From Pseudolactococcus piscium (GTDB lineage: Bacteria; Bacillota; Bacilli; Lactobacillales; Streptococcaceae), in NCBI RefSeq assembly GCF_002441695.1, contig NZ_JXJW01000001.1, positions 124,001 to 188,000 on the forward strand: a DNA stretch of 64,000 nt, in the 5' to 3' direction. Shown in pieces: positions 38,222 to 49,671 of the stretch. Numbering within the stretch: the first letter of the stretch is position 1; each line of letters begins with the position of its first letter. The translations under genes and the position numbers were made by a program. The notes under the pieces were generated by a model. It worked only from the letters and a program-made list of their open reading frames with translations. It was not told the origin of the DNA and did no database searches.

Positions 38222-39367
38222 TTACTTTGTTTTAAAACCAGATGTATCCAATTCTTTTCCATTGATTGATGTGATTAAAAAGGATAGACCATAACCAATT
38301 TCATCTCCATACGCTTTGACATTAACTAATTTTGCAGTGAAAGATGGTATAACAGTTCCAGAAGTAAGTGCATGTGATACATCTATTGATTCAGCGTAAA
38401 CAGGTATAGTTGAAGAAATATTGTTAGGATCACACAATCGTACAAAATGATTATTTATTTTGTCGCTCCAGTGATCAGGGTAATTTTTTCCGGATTTTGC
38501 TATTACTCCTGCATTGAAAGTGTATATTTCTCCTTCTGCCAGTTGGTTACTATTAAATTTATCCATCAGCTCAGCAAATGTAATTTGTATGGCAGGGGGA
38601 GTAGGTTTTTTTTTTTCTTGTGTAGCAGATGTTGTGGTTGCAGCCTTACTTTCTTTTTCTTGACTAGCAGCACTAGCACCACTGGCTTCGTATGATTCAA
38701 TAATTTTTTGATTTTGTTTTAAGGTGATTGTTTTGGTAACTTTTTTATCGCCTATTGATGCAGTTACTTTAATACTGTCTGTTTTTAGACTATTGAGCAT
38801 GTCATATGAGAGTATGAAGTCACCTTTTGAATCCGAAGTTGTTGAATCTCCTATAATTCCCATTCCGATAGTTACTTGGGTATTTGGTAAAGATGTACTA
38901 CCTTTAATTTTAACTTTTCCATCTTCATCTGCGACCTGGTCATCAGTGATATTTAATGCTAATTTTTTTTGATCCATTTTTTTATGCACTATACTTACAT
39001 CGTCCATTTTTTTAATTTCACTTAAATCAGTATATGAAATGTTATATTTTCCTGATGTTCCCGAAGTACTTTTGACTTTAATTATCACGATATCATTTTT
39101 AGCAACTTTAGGATCTTTTTTAGATTTAAAAGCTAGATTATTATCATTACCTGCTAATAAACTATAGTTACCAGATAGGATATTATGACTCGTTTTTTCA
39201 ACGTTGAAAACGACAGTCTTATCTGTTAAATCTTCACCATTGTCAAGTGCAGTTTCAAATGAGCTAATATTATAATCAGCACTTGTTTGAGTTGTTGCAT
39301 TCTTGCCACAAGAAGCAAGTATTGCTAAGCATAATAAGCTAAAGCTTATGAAGATTAATTTTTTCAT
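38222..39367 (-). CDS. lipoprotein of unknown function with an Ig-like segment
   Basis: A 381-residue predicted lipoprotein: signal peptide with lipobox L-A-S-C (Cys at position 20), a first domain to ~residue 145, a segment at ~148-222 with I-K-G-S-T-S-L-P-N-T-Q-V-T-I and T-I-T-L-K-Q typical of bacterial Ig-like/carboxypeptidase-regulatory folds, an Ala/Ser/Lys/Thr-rich linker (~227-253, A-S-G-A-S-A-A-S-Q-E-K) and a C-terminal domain. AAGGAGTTTTACC precedes the ATG. Base composition is more AT-rich than its neighbours (many AAT, TTA and GAT codons), suggesting lineage-specific or transferred origin. It is encoded alone, between terminators. Confidence 0.75.
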   Translation of the reverse strand: MKKLIFISFSLLCLAILASCGKNATTQTSADYNISSFETALDNGEDLTDKTVVFNVEKTSHNILSGNYSLLAGNDNNLAFKSKKDPKVAKNDIVIIKVKSTSGTSGKYNISYTDLSEIKKMDDVSIVHKKMDQKKLALNITDDQVADEDGKVKIKGSTSLPNTQVTIGMGIIGDSTTSDSKGDFILSYDMLNSLKTDSIKVTASIGDKKVTKTITLKQNQKIIESYEASGASAASQEKESKAATTTSATQEKKKPTPPAIQITFAELMDKFNSNQLAEGEIYTFNAGVIAKSGKNYPDHWSDKINNHFVRLCDPNNISSTIPVYAESIDVSHALTSGTVIPSFTAKLVNVKAYGDEIGYGLSFLITSINGKELDTSGFKTK

Positions 39368-39676
39368 GGTAAAACTCCTTAGATTCTTGATATATAGGTA
39401 TAAGAAATAGGTAATTACAGATAAGTATTCTTGCCCCCTGACTCACTCCTGAATCTGTGAGTAGGATACTATGAGAATAGTACAAAGATATAATTATTAT
39501 ATCACGCTGATGCACGATAATCAGTAAAATTATATAAAAATGGCAAAAAAATTACATTAATTGATGATATGTAGCTTAATACAAATATAGGTTATCAGCA
39601 TAAAACCTGATAACCTATATTTGTATTAAGTAGTTTGTCTCACTAAAGGTGAGGGCATTATGCTAACAGCAGAGCA
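39368..39676. repeat. non-coding region with a 24-bp perfect inverted repeat
   Basis: CTTAATACAAATATAGG continuing to TTATCAG at 39575-39598 is repeated inverted at 39607-39630, 24 perfect pairs around the eight-base loop CATAAAAC. There is no T tract on either side. A 17-bp palindrome, GATATAATTATTATATC, lies at 39487-39503 in the lipoprotein promoter region. The long hairpin stands downstream of the DUF915 gene (minus strand) and may end or protect its mRNA. Confidence 0.6.
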
Positions 39677-40510
39677 TTACTGTAAGTCTCCTGTTAGAAA
39701 GTCATAGAGATACTGATCAACTAGTGGGTTGCGTTGATGTAATTTGCTGTGTTGTGCTTTATTGTTAGTGATTTTTTTCTCTGTGTAAGATTTAACCTTG
39801 TTCTCAACGAGGTAGCTTAAGGAGCGTGAGGAATTGATAGGCACGACCCCATCAGAGCCATCTCCTATATCACCAAATAGATTTAAGATACGTGTATTCT
39901 CGGGAAAATAGGCGCGATTATCGTACATGGCTTGATAGAAATCAACCATAAAACTTGGCTTGCCACCTTTGTCGAGCGTTAGGGGCTTACCATCATGTTG
40001 GCCACCCATTCCCCTAAACCCATTAAAAGGACCAGCGAGTGTTACCAGCCTTGCTAACTCAGGCGTTTTATCCTTGTCAGCAGTCACGGCCCAATTTACC
40101 CAAGCATTCGCACCAGCAGAATGGCCCACAGCATTAAAACTGCTTATCTTATAGTCTTTTTTTAAGTTGATGAGTACTTGATTTAACTGGGTATCGTCTG
40201 GTTTACCATCTTTAAATACAATGGCAATGATGGGATACTTGATGTCAGGATCCCAAGTACCACTAGTCGTCAGTTTCCCATCAGGCGCAATCGTATACTT
40301 TAGCACCTGCTTAAACTCCGAATGCTGACTAAGTGCTGCGATCATATTTTTTTCTGATCCATAGTTACCACCATAGCCATGTACAAATAAGGTTGGGGCA
40401 TGGTAAGTTTGATTTGCTTTAAGTGGCACTATTTTCTGTCTTGTCTTTAATAAGAAAAAACCTAAAGTGACGAGTATAATAAGTGCCAAAACGGTGATTA
40501 TTTTTTTCAT
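39677..40510 (-). CDS. alpha/beta-hydrolase of the DUF915 family, membrane-anchored
   Basis: A 277-residue protein with an N-terminal signal anchor (K-K-I-I-T-V-L-A-L-I-I-L-V-T-L-G-F-F) and an alpha/beta-hydrolase fold. L-F-V-H-G-Y-G-G-N-Y-G-S-E is the oxyanion region, V-G-H-S-A-G-A-N-A-W the nucleophile elbow (Ser in H-S-A-G), and the His of Q-H-S-K-L-H near the end may complete the triad. DUF915 proteins are common surface hydrolases in lactic acid bacteria; substrates are unknown. The gene has its own promoter and a 5' region free of other genes. Confidence 0.82.
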   Translation of the reverse strand: MKKIITVLALIILVTLGFFLLKTRQKIVPLKANQTYHAPTLFVHGYGGNYGSEKNMIAALSQHSEFKQVLKYTIAPDGKLTTSGTWDPDIKYPIIAIVFKDGKPDDTQLNQVLINLKKDYKISSFNAVGHSAGANAWVNWAVTADKDKTPELARLVTLAGPFNGFRGMGGQHDGKPLTLDKGGKPSFMVDFYQAMYDNRAYFPENTRILNLFGDIGDGSDGVVPINSSRSLSYLVENKVKSYTEKKITNNKAQHSKLHQRNPLVDQYLYDFLTGDLQ

Positions 40511-40701
40511 TTATATGACATTCTAGTCTAGATGACGAGGTGCAGTAGAAGAAGAAAAATTTTTCTATGCAATTTTCATAGGCTATGCTAGTTTTATTAT
40601 ATCATGCACCAGGTTAGTTATCGGTAAAGGCATCTCGCTAATTTTTAGTTGCACATTTGTCAAATAGCATGTCATATCTGATTGTTTCAAGAGGTAAAGA
40701 C

Positions 40702-40741
40702 AAAAGCTGTTAACACTCGCTTTTTATTGTTAACAGTTTTT
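40702..40741 (-). terminator. terminator overlapping the end of the HTH gene
   Basis: AAAGCTGTTAAC and GTTAACAGTTTT pair around a 14-base loop, with T-rich sequence on the minus-strand side. The stop codon of the HTH gene at 40710 lies in the stem. Confidence 0.55.
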
Positions 40742-40952
40742 GCTTAATTATCTTTTGGTAGGCTAATAGATTAGCAGGTTGACAGTCAAGTGCTTTACAG
40801 ATGGTATCTAGCATAGAGAATCTAACCGCACTGACTCTTTCATTTTTCAACTTTGATAAATTAATCGTTGTTATCCCAACTTTTTTTGAAAGATGATTTA
40901 AAGATATTTTTCTATCTGCCATGACACGAGCCAATCTTATCACAATACTCAT
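40710..40952 (-). CDS. small XRE-family helix-turn-helix protein
   Basis: An 80-residue Cro/C1-type HTH protein: M-A-D-R-K-I-S-L-N-H-L-S-K-K-V-G-I-T-T-I-N-L-S-K-L-K, then L-D-T-I-C-K-A-L-D-C-Q-P-A-N-L-L, typical of the small regulator encoded after DUF2975 membrane proteins. Its ATG overlaps the stop of the upstream broken DUF2975 gene (ATGA), so it was co-translated with it. An internal ATG at codon 11 is an alternative start. The regulator frame is intact, while its partner is not. Confidence 0.8.
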   Translation of the reverse strand: MSIVIRLARVMADRKISLNHLSKKVGITTINLSKLKNERVSAVRFSMLDTICKALDCQPANLLAYQKIIKQKLLTIKSEC

Positions 40953-41234
40953 ACTGTTCCATCAACCTCTTTTTGTAATAAAAGGCTATATGCAAAGATG
41001 AGAGAAATAGCATAAATAATAAGTGTAAGGACTATCCGACCTAAATCAAAGGTAAAAACTCCAAATTTTGTGAATAATATCAAAACGATACCTTTTAGAA
41101 TTGGAAGCAATAAACTTGTCACGACTAGTAAAATACTTATTTTACTTATTTAAGTAGTAAGACTGAGTGTGAAAGGTGTCCGACCGATTGCGCATTTTTG
41201 AGATCTTTTTGATCAGTTTTTCTCTATTCATCAT
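40949..41234 (-). pseudogene. broken DUF2975 membrane protein gene
   Basis: The 5' end is intact, GAAAAGGAGACGTTA then ATGATG at 41234, but reads only M-M-N-R-E-K-L-I-K-K-I-S-K-M-R-N-R-S and ~12 more residues before a stop at 41142-41144. A different frame then encodes I-S-I-L-L-V-V-T-S-L-L-L-P-I-L-K-G and ends A-Y-S-L-L-L-Q-K-E-V-D-G-T-V just at the HTH start. This is the C-terminal pattern of DUF2975. The normal ~160-residue protein has lost its first helices by deletion plus frameshift. Confidence 0.72.
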
Positions 41235-41349
41235 TAACGTCTCCTTTTCTTCCTAATTTCAGTATGGCACATAAAACAAAACAATAATTATGTATCGGTT
41301 ATCGATAATATATCGTTTTTAAGGGGGCGTATGTTATTTTTTAAAAAAA

Positions 41350-41380
41350 TGTTGACGCTTACATTTTTTTGTGATAGAAT
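41350..41380 (+). promoter_or_regulatory. promoter and cre-like site of the first beta-glucoside operon
   Basis: TTGACG (41352-41357), a 17-bp spacer and TAGAAT (41375-41380). TGTTGACGCTTACA (41350-41363) differs from the cre consensus at one core position (G for A) and covers the -35 box. Confidence 0.65.
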
Positions 41381-41397
41381 GAATTTAGTTAAATATC

Positions 41398-41477
41398 AGG
41401 TATGTAACTGTATTACAGGCATGGCCGAGTTAATGTAATCACGAACTTTTTTTGTGATTGTATTAATTCGGCTTTTT
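41398..41477 (+). promoter_or_regulatory. RNA antiterminator (RAT) site and conditional terminator of the first beta-glucoside operon
   Basis: AGGTATGTAACTGTATTACA followed by GGCATGGCC (41398-41426) matches the BglG/LicT RAT pattern. It overlaps the left arm of a terminator whose 19-bp arms span 41424-41442 and 41454-41472, followed by TTTTT. Binding of an unphosphorylated BglG protein would block the terminator and permit expression of the PTS gene. Confidence 0.85.
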
Positions 41478-41527
41478 GTTTAGTCTTGATCACATTAAAT
41501 AAATGCCCAACATCTGGAGGAATGAAA

Positions 41528-44814
<3,287 letters not shown>

Positions 44815-44835
44815 AAATGAATTAGGAGTAGTCTG

Positions 44836-45741
44836 ATGTTGATTAAGAAATCCTTGAATGACAACGCGGTGATTGCCGTAGATAAAGATGATAGTGAGTT
44901 CATTTTATTTGGCAAGGGAATCGGTTACGGGAAAAAGGTAGGAGATGTCGTAGATGAGTCCGTTGTCAATCAAACATTTATTCCTTTAAATGACTCAGCG
45001 ATTAAAGATTATATCAGCTTGTTGGCATCAATTCCGCCAGTGATTTTAGAAATTACGCGATCTACCGTTGAACAGGCAAAAAAAGTACTCAAGTGTTCAT
45101 TAAATACGACTGTTTATTTTATGTTAAGTGATCACTTAAATTTTGCTATTGAGCGTCAAAAGAATGGGATCATTATTCAAAATCGTGTTTTTTGGGAGAT
45201 TAAAACTTATTATCCAGATGAATTTGAGATTGGTCAGTATGCATTAGCATTGATAAAAAAAGAGCTAGGTATTACGCTAGCTGATGAGGAAGCAGCAAAT
45301 ATTGCCTTTCATATCATCAATGCACAATCTGAGGATGGTGTCAAAAAGGATAGTATGAACTATGCAAATCTGATCTCAAGTGTGATTAGTATTGTTCGCC
45401 ATAGTATCGGTCGTCAGATTTATACAGAAAGTATACATTATCAACGCTTTATTACACATCTCAAATTTTTCTCAGAACGATTTTTTTCAGATAGCATGCT
45501 GACGGAAAAAGATGATTCACTATTTGAACAAATTGCGATAGCCTATCCTAAATCAACAGAAATTGCCTTCATGGTCAAAGACTATTTAACAACTGTTTAC
45601 GACAAACAGATTCCTAAAGAAGAGATTACTTACTTGAGTGTTCACATCAATAGATTGATTAAAACCCAAGAAATCGATGCAGAAAAAAATACACCTCTTG
45701 CGTCTGGAGATGAGCCTGACGTTCTTGGTGCTAAGACATGA
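44836..45741 (+). CDS. BglG/LicT-family transcriptional antiterminator (first operon)
   Basis: A 301-residue antiterminator: RNA-binding CAT domain at ~1-55 (F-G-K-G-I-G-Y-G-K-K-V-G-D) and two PRD domains. Conserved His residues are visible in L-S-D-H-L-N-F, I-A-F-H-I-I-N-A, F-I-T-H-L-K-F-F and L-S-V-H-I-N-R-L, so all four PTS-phosphorylation sites appear present. TTAGGAGTAGTCTG precedes the ATG. It is the last gene of the operon and expected to act on the RAT at 41398. Confidence 0.9.
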   Translation: MLIKKSLNDNAVIAVDKDDSEFILFGKGIGYGKKVGDVVDESVVNQTFIPLNDSAIKDYISLLASIPPVILEITRSTVEQAKKVLKCSLNTTVYFMLSDHLNFAIERQKNGIIIQNRVFWEIKTYYPDEFEIGQYALALIKKELGITLADEEAANIAFHIINAQSEDGVKKDSMNYANLISSVISIVRHSIGRQIYTESIHYQRFITHLKFFSERFFSDSMLTEKDDSLFEQIAIAYPKSTEIAFMVKDYLTTVYDKQIPKEEITYLSVHINRLIKTQEIDAEKNTPLASGDEPDVLGAKT

Positions 45742-45771
45742 CGACAATGATTAACTCAGTTTATTATGATG

Positions 45772-45862
45772 GCTTATGCTATTTAGCAATAGCATAAGCA
45801 GATGATAGTATAAATGACCATGAAATCTCTGTTTTTCATACAGATTTCATGGTCATTTTATT
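45772..45862. terminator. tandem hairpins: operon terminator region
   Basis: GCTTATGCTATT-TAGC-AATAGCATAAGC (45772-45799) is followed by a second, stronger stem at 45812-45859 (TGACCATGAAATCT with AGATTTCATGGTCA) with T-rich ends on both sides. The second serves the bgl operon on the plus strand and the phosphatase gene on the minus strand. Confidence 0.8.
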
Positions 45863-45870
45863 TTTCATTA

Positions 45871-46467
45871 TTAGTAATGCGTCGTGTCGTTTAAACAGGC
45901 TATTTTAGACGCATCATTTGCTAAAGTTAAGATGCTTAATGATGTCGGATCCAGGTCAATATGATTAAATAACGCTTTATCTTGTTGCAGAATGCTAATC
46001 AGCATCTTTAGTGTGATTCTATGAGAAACAATGGCAATATGACCAGTCATGCTTTTAATTTGTTCGTGATCAATAAATTTTTTGAGTCTCTTTTCGAGGT
46101 CATCAAAACTTTCACCACCTTTTGAGGGAGTGTAACTAAAAGGATCTTTAAAAAAATTAAACCATTCCTTAGGAGATTCAGTTTTAATTTGGGTATAGGT
46201 TTTTCCTTCCCAATTCCCCATGGCAATTTCTTGTAGGTCATCTGAATGTATGATCGGTTGGTCATCAAAAATAAGGTTAGCAGTTTGGCTCGCCCTAGTG
46301 GCAGTACTTGAAAATATTTTATCCAAATTGAGTGATGCTAATTTGGTAGCTAGTTTTGTAGCTTGTGATTTTCCTAAACTTGTTAACTCAGAGTTGAGAC
46401 TACCTTGCATTTTTTGCGATAAATTCCATTGCGTTTGTCCATGTCTGATTAAATATATATGTAACAT
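45871..46467 (-). CDS. histidine phosphatase family protein
   Basis: A 198-residue phosphoglycerate-mutase-like phosphatase. The catalytic motif is L-I-R-H-G-Q-T-Q-W-N near the N-terminus, with S-T-A-T-R-A-S-Q-T-A, W-E-G-K-T-Y and I-V-S-H-R-I-T-L (second His, with Arg after it). The substrate is not visible; such proteins in lactic acid bacteria may act on small phosphorylated metabolites. It is transcribed divergently from a LysR gene with a symmetric palindrome between them. Confidence 0.85.
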   Translation of the reverse strand: MLHIYLIRHGQTQWNLSQKMQGSLNSELTSLGKSQATKLATKLASLNLDKIFSSTATRASQTANLIFDDQPIIHSDDLQEIAMGNWEGKTYTQIKTESPKEWFNFFKDPFSYTPSKGGESFDDLEKRLKKFIDHEQIKSMTGHIAIVSHRITLKMLISILQQDKALFNHIDLDPTSLSILTLANDASKIACLNDTTHY

Positions 46468-46481
46468 CGTTCACCTCTATT

Positions 46482-46528
46482 TTCATTATATTGTATTTGC
46501 GAAATCCCCACAAATACAATATAATGAA
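46482..46528. promoter_or_regulatory. symmetric divergent promoter in an 18-bp perfect inverted repeat
   Basis: TTCATTATATTGTATTTG (46482-46499) and its exact reverse complement (46511-46528) flank an 11-base centre. A plus-strand promoter TTGCGA-17-TATAAT (46497-46525) and a minus-strand TTGTGG-17-TATAAT (46513-46485) mirror each other inside it. The LysR protein encoded to the right may bind here. Confidence 0.65.
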
Positions 46529-46560
46529 GTCATATATAAATAAAAGTTATGAGTTGACCT

Positions 46561-47391
46561 ATGAATATACATCATCTAGAGATTTTTTTCCATGTTGCTA
46601 AGTTTTCATCCATATCAAAAGCGTCAAAATATCTATTGATCAGCCAACCAGCAGTCAGTGCACAGTTAAAAAAACTAGAGCAGACCTACAATGTAAAGCT
46701 AATTGAAAAAGCGGGTCGGGGGATTAAATTAACCCAGATAGGGGAGCACCTATATGGCTTGATTTTTAGTTTTTTTGATACGGCCTTACCAGAAGTAGAT
46801 GCTTTATTGACGCAATCAACGGCCATTAAAGTCTATGGCAATTATTTGATGACGCAGTATATCGTACCAGAAGTATTAGCCAACCACCAAGTGACCCAAA
46901 ATCAAGATCGTATGTTAATCAAAAGTATGCCATCATCTAGCGCCTTGGCTAAACTTGAAAAAAATACCTGTGACCTCATCTTGATAAGTGCCATGAATGC
47001 TCCCTTACTGCCAGCAAACCTTGTCGTTACAAAATTATTTGATGATGAGCTTGTCTTGATCAGCAAGGCAAAATCCGTTGCTGACATCGCGTCAATCATT
47101 ATTAGTGAGAGTAAAAAAACGAGTCTTGATAGCGTTTATGAGACCCATCATACTTTTGCTAATCTCCCTGTATTTACAGTTGAGTCAACGCAGGATGCAA
47201 TTGCCAATATTCGCGTCAATCATAATAGTGCGACCTTAGTTTCTGCACGATTTTTAACCTATTTGTCTGATGAAATCATCTGTATTGCAACGGCTATAAA
47301 AAGTCATTTTTTTGCGGTACACAAACAAGAATCACCTCAAAAAAAGATGATCAATACTATCATCTCTGAACTTAAAGCTAATCAAGGGTGA
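46561..47391 (+). CDS. LysR-family transcriptional regulator
   Basis: A 276-residue LysR protein with HTH S-S-I-S-K-A-S-K-Y-L-L-I-S-Q-P-A-V-S-A-Q at ~17-36 and an effector domain of the phosphate/periplasmic-binding fold, somewhat short for the family. The ATG follows AAAGTTATGAGTTGACCT, a weak ribosome binding site. It is paired with the divergent phosphatase gene. The target and ligand are unknown; the phosphatase gene or CsoR-ABC operon are candidates from position. Confidence 0.75.
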   Translation: MNIHHLEIFFHVAKFSSISKASKYLLISQPAVSAQLKKLEQTYNVKLIEKAGRGIKLTQIGEHLYGLIFSFFDTALPEVDALLTQSTAIKVYGNYLMTQYIVPEVLANHQVTQNQDRMLIKSMPSSSALAKLEKNTCDLILISAMNAPLLPANLVVTKLFDDELVLISKAKSVADIASIIISESKKTSLDSVYETHHTFANLPVFTVESTQDAIANIRVNHNSATLVSARFLTYLSDEIICIATAIKSHFFAVHKQESPQKKMINTIISELKANQG

Positions 47392-47442
47392 AACTAGTAG
47401 GTTTAGTATGTGAAAATATTGTTCCCAAAAAAGTTAGACATT

Positions 47443-47470
47443 AAGACAAGATCATTTCTTGTCTTTTTTG
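47443..47470 (+). terminator. terminator after the LysR gene
   Basis: AAGACAAGA-TCATT-TCTTGTCTT followed by TTTTG. Confidence 0.85.
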
Positions 47471-47578
47471 TTACTTTGCATCAGTTAATTATCGTTTATC
47501 AGGCTTATCCAGATCGATAACTGCTTAATTCAGTTACTCAAAGTAAGGTGATAGGTGATTAAAATGAGATTAAGACCA

Positions 47579-47631
47579 TTGACATTTCAATAGTCAATTG
47601 TTAATATACATATAGGGGGTATGGGTATATG
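47579..47631 (+). promoter_or_regulatory. promoter and CsoR-type operator of the metal-sensor/ABC operon
   Basis: TTGACA (47579-47584), a 17-bp spacer and TAATAT (47602-47607). CATATAGGGGGTATGGG plus TATATG (47609-47631) is a G-rich quasi-dyad like CsoR-family operators. It includes the ribosome binding site and the start codon, so repressor binding would block early transcription. Confidence 0.65.
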
Positions 47632-47913
47632 AGTAAGAAGAAGGTAAAAAGAGATGCAGCACTTGTTAGCGATTTAACTAGACGGACTAATCGTATAGAA
47701 GGGCAAATTAGAGGCATTACTAGGATGGTCAATGAAGATGTTTATTGTGATGATATCTTGCATCAGATTATTGCTGCTAAAGCTGCCTTAAATGCTGTTA
47801 GTAAACTATTACTGAAAAATCACATGCAAACGTGCTTGGTTGATGGGATTAAGGATAATAATGAAGCCATTATTGATGAGGTGTTAGCTACAATTGGGAA
47901 AATGATTAAGTAA
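47629..47913 (+). CDS. CsoR/RcnR-family (DUF156) sensor repressor
   Basis: A 94-residue all-helical repressor of the CsoR family. Residues T-N-R-I-E-G-Q-I-R-G-I form the DNA-binding face typical of the family. Cys40 (V-Y-C-D-D), His65 and Cys69 (N-H-M-Q-T-C) give a Cys-His-Cys set as in Cu(I)-sensing CsoR; a persulfide sensor (CstR) normally lacks this His. It is followed 13 bp later by an ABC exporter rather than a copper ATPase. Copper sensing is therefore suggested but not certain. Confidence 0.85.
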   Translation: MSKKKVKRDAALVSDLTRRTNRIEGQIRGITRMVNEDVYCDDILHQIIAAKAALNAVSKLLLKNHMQTCLVDGIKDNNEAIIDEVLATIGKMIK

Positions 47914-47926
47914 AGGAGATCAGTAG

Positions 47927-48889
47927 ATGAATATTATTGAAGTGAATCAGTTAACAAAGACATACCATAAAAATAATGGGGAAGCTTTTGATGCAGTCAA
48001 AGCCATTAATTTTACAGTTAAATCTGGTGAGATTTTTAGTTTTCTTGGTCCAAATGGAGCTGGAAAATCCACAACCATTGGGATGCTGACAGCTCAAATA
48101 CTGCCTACCTCAGGCAGTATTAAGATTTTTCAAAAAGCTTTAGATGCGAATGTTACTGAGTTAAAATCTAAAATTGGTGTGGTAACGCAACATAATAATC
48201 TTGATAGAGGGTTGACGGCTAGAGAAAATTTACTTTATCATGCCCATTATTTTGGGATGCATGGTGAAGCGGTAAAGCAACGTGTCGACTTTTTACTTGA
48301 AAAATTTGGGTTAAAAGCGTGGGAAAATGAATTTGTTAAGCATTTTTCAGGTGGTATGATTCAACGGCTGAAAATCGCAAGAGCGATTGTGCATAAGCCA
48401 GAACTATTATTCCTTGATGAACCAACAACAGGATTAGATCCCCAATATAGAGAAATTCTTTGGGAACAAGTGCTTGACTTAAAGCAAGAAGGCACAACTA
48501 TTTTTCTAACAACGCACTATATGGAAGAACCTGAAAGGTTTTCAGATAGAATCGCCATTTATGCTAAGGGAGAAATTAAAGCGATTGGGACAGCGCAAGA
48601 ACTTAGAAAGCTGATACCGGGACACCTGATTGCGAGGTTAACGGGAGCTAATATTGAGGCGAATCAAGTTAAGGTGTTACAGGACTTATCTTTCGTTGAA
48701 AAAGTTGACTTCACAGATCAAGCTATCGTTTTCTATTTAAAAGATGGAGATCAATCAAAAACTGATTTTGTAACCTGGTTAATAAACTCACAAATTAGGT
48801 ATGATAATTTGACAATATCAAGTGCAACATTAGATGATATATTTATTCAATTGACATCTGAGCAAGAGGAGAATGGGGGGGATGTATGA
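47927..48889 (+). CDS. ABC exporter ATP-binding protein (DrrA-like)
   Basis: A 320-residue ATPase: Walker A G-P-N-G-A-G-K-S-T-T, signature F-S-G-G-M-I-Q-R-L, Walker B L-L-F-L-D-E-P-T-T-G-L-D-P and switch His in T-T-H-Y-M-E-E. The C-terminal ~80-residue extension is typical of drug or metal ABC-2 exporters. TAAAGGAGATCAGTAG precedes the ATG. Its stop overlaps the permease start (ATGA). It is controlled by the CsoR-type gene upstream. Confidence 0.92.
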   Translation: MNIIEVNQLTKTYHKNNGEAFDAVKAINFTVKSGEIFSFLGPNGAGKSTTIGMLTAQILPTSGSIKIFQKALDANVTELKSKIGVVTQHNNLDRGLTARENLLYHAHYFGMHGEAVKQRVDFLLEKFGLKAWENEFVKHFSGGMIQRLKIARAIVHKPELLFLDEPTTGLDPQYREILWEQVLDLKQEGTTIFLTTHYMEEPERFSDRIAIYAKGEIKAIGTAQELRKLIPGHLIARLTGANIEANQVKVLQDLSFVEKVDFTDQAIVFYLKDGDQSKTDFVTWLINSQIRYDNLTISSATLDDIFIQLTSEQEENGGDV

Positions 48890-49671
48890 CTAGACAAGAC
48901 TTTCGTGTTATGAAATTTATGATTAAACGAGATTTACTAATTCAACTTCGAGATAAATACGAGTTTATTTTCCGAGTGGCGATGCTGCCATTTATCCTGA
49001 TCTTAGTATATGGCTATGTCCTACCCAAATCTGGTATCTTACCTGAGACATTTCCTCAATATATGTTCCCTGGGATAATTGGGATGAGCTTACTGCTAAC
49101 AGGTATTCATGGGACGGCAATACCACTCACGATGGATTTTAATATGTCACGAGAAATCGAGGATAGGCTACAAGCGCCAATTAAAACAAGTTACATTGCT
49201 ATCAGTAAAATGATTGTCGGGATTATTCAGTCATGGATTGGTGCGCTCATCGTCTTACCAATTTCTCTCTTGTTCATGCGACACTATATTGTTGTTTCAA
49301 TGACTAGCGGTCAAATAATCGGGTTTTTCTGTGTAATATTTTTAGCGTCCTTCACATCAGCAGCTCTAGGACTTTTGGTGGGGACAATCGTTAAGCCAAA
49401 TCAAATCGCAGCCATGTTTCCCGGCTTTTTAATGCCAATTGTATTTACAGGTGCAATTTTCTTTACTTGGGATTCTCTGGCAAAAACACCACTTATTCAA
49501 AAATTAGTGTTAATCAATCCGCTCTTGTACATTAACGAAGCCCTAAGGTCGCTAATGATTCCAAATGCACCATCAATTCCTATTTTTTATAGCCTATTAG
49601 GGATTATTGGGTTTACAATTTTAATGGGTGCTATCGGATATAAACGATTTAAAAGGTTAGTTGTAAAATAA
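48886..49671 (+). CDS. ABC-2 type exporter permease
   Basis: A 261-residue membrane protein of the ABC-2 family with six predicted helices and the characteristic N-terminal R-D-L-L-I-Q-L-R-D-K-Y-E-F and the conserved P-x-x-x-L-x-P-I-V-F-T-G-A-I-F region. It starts within the ATPase stop codon. Cargo is unknown; the CsoR-type regulator points to export of a metal chelate, a peptide or a thiol-reactive compound. Confidence 0.88.
   Translation: MTRQDFRVMKFMIKRDLLIQLRDKYEFIFRVAMLPFILILVYGYVLPKSGILPETFPQYMFPGIIGMSLLLTGIHGTAIPLTMDFNMSREIEDRLQAPIKTSYIAISKMIVGIIQSWIGALIVLPISLLFMRHYIVVSMTSGQIIGFFCVIFLASFTSAALGLLVGTIVKPNQIAAMFPGFLMPIVFTGAIFFTWDSLAKTPLIQKLVLINPLLYINEALRSLMIPNAPSIPIFYSLLGIIGFTILMGAIGYKRFKRLVVK

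Noticed and set aside
39575-39630. Terminal inverted repeats of an insertion sequence
   Set aside because: The arms are only 8 bases apart, no transposase lies near and no target-site duplication was seen.
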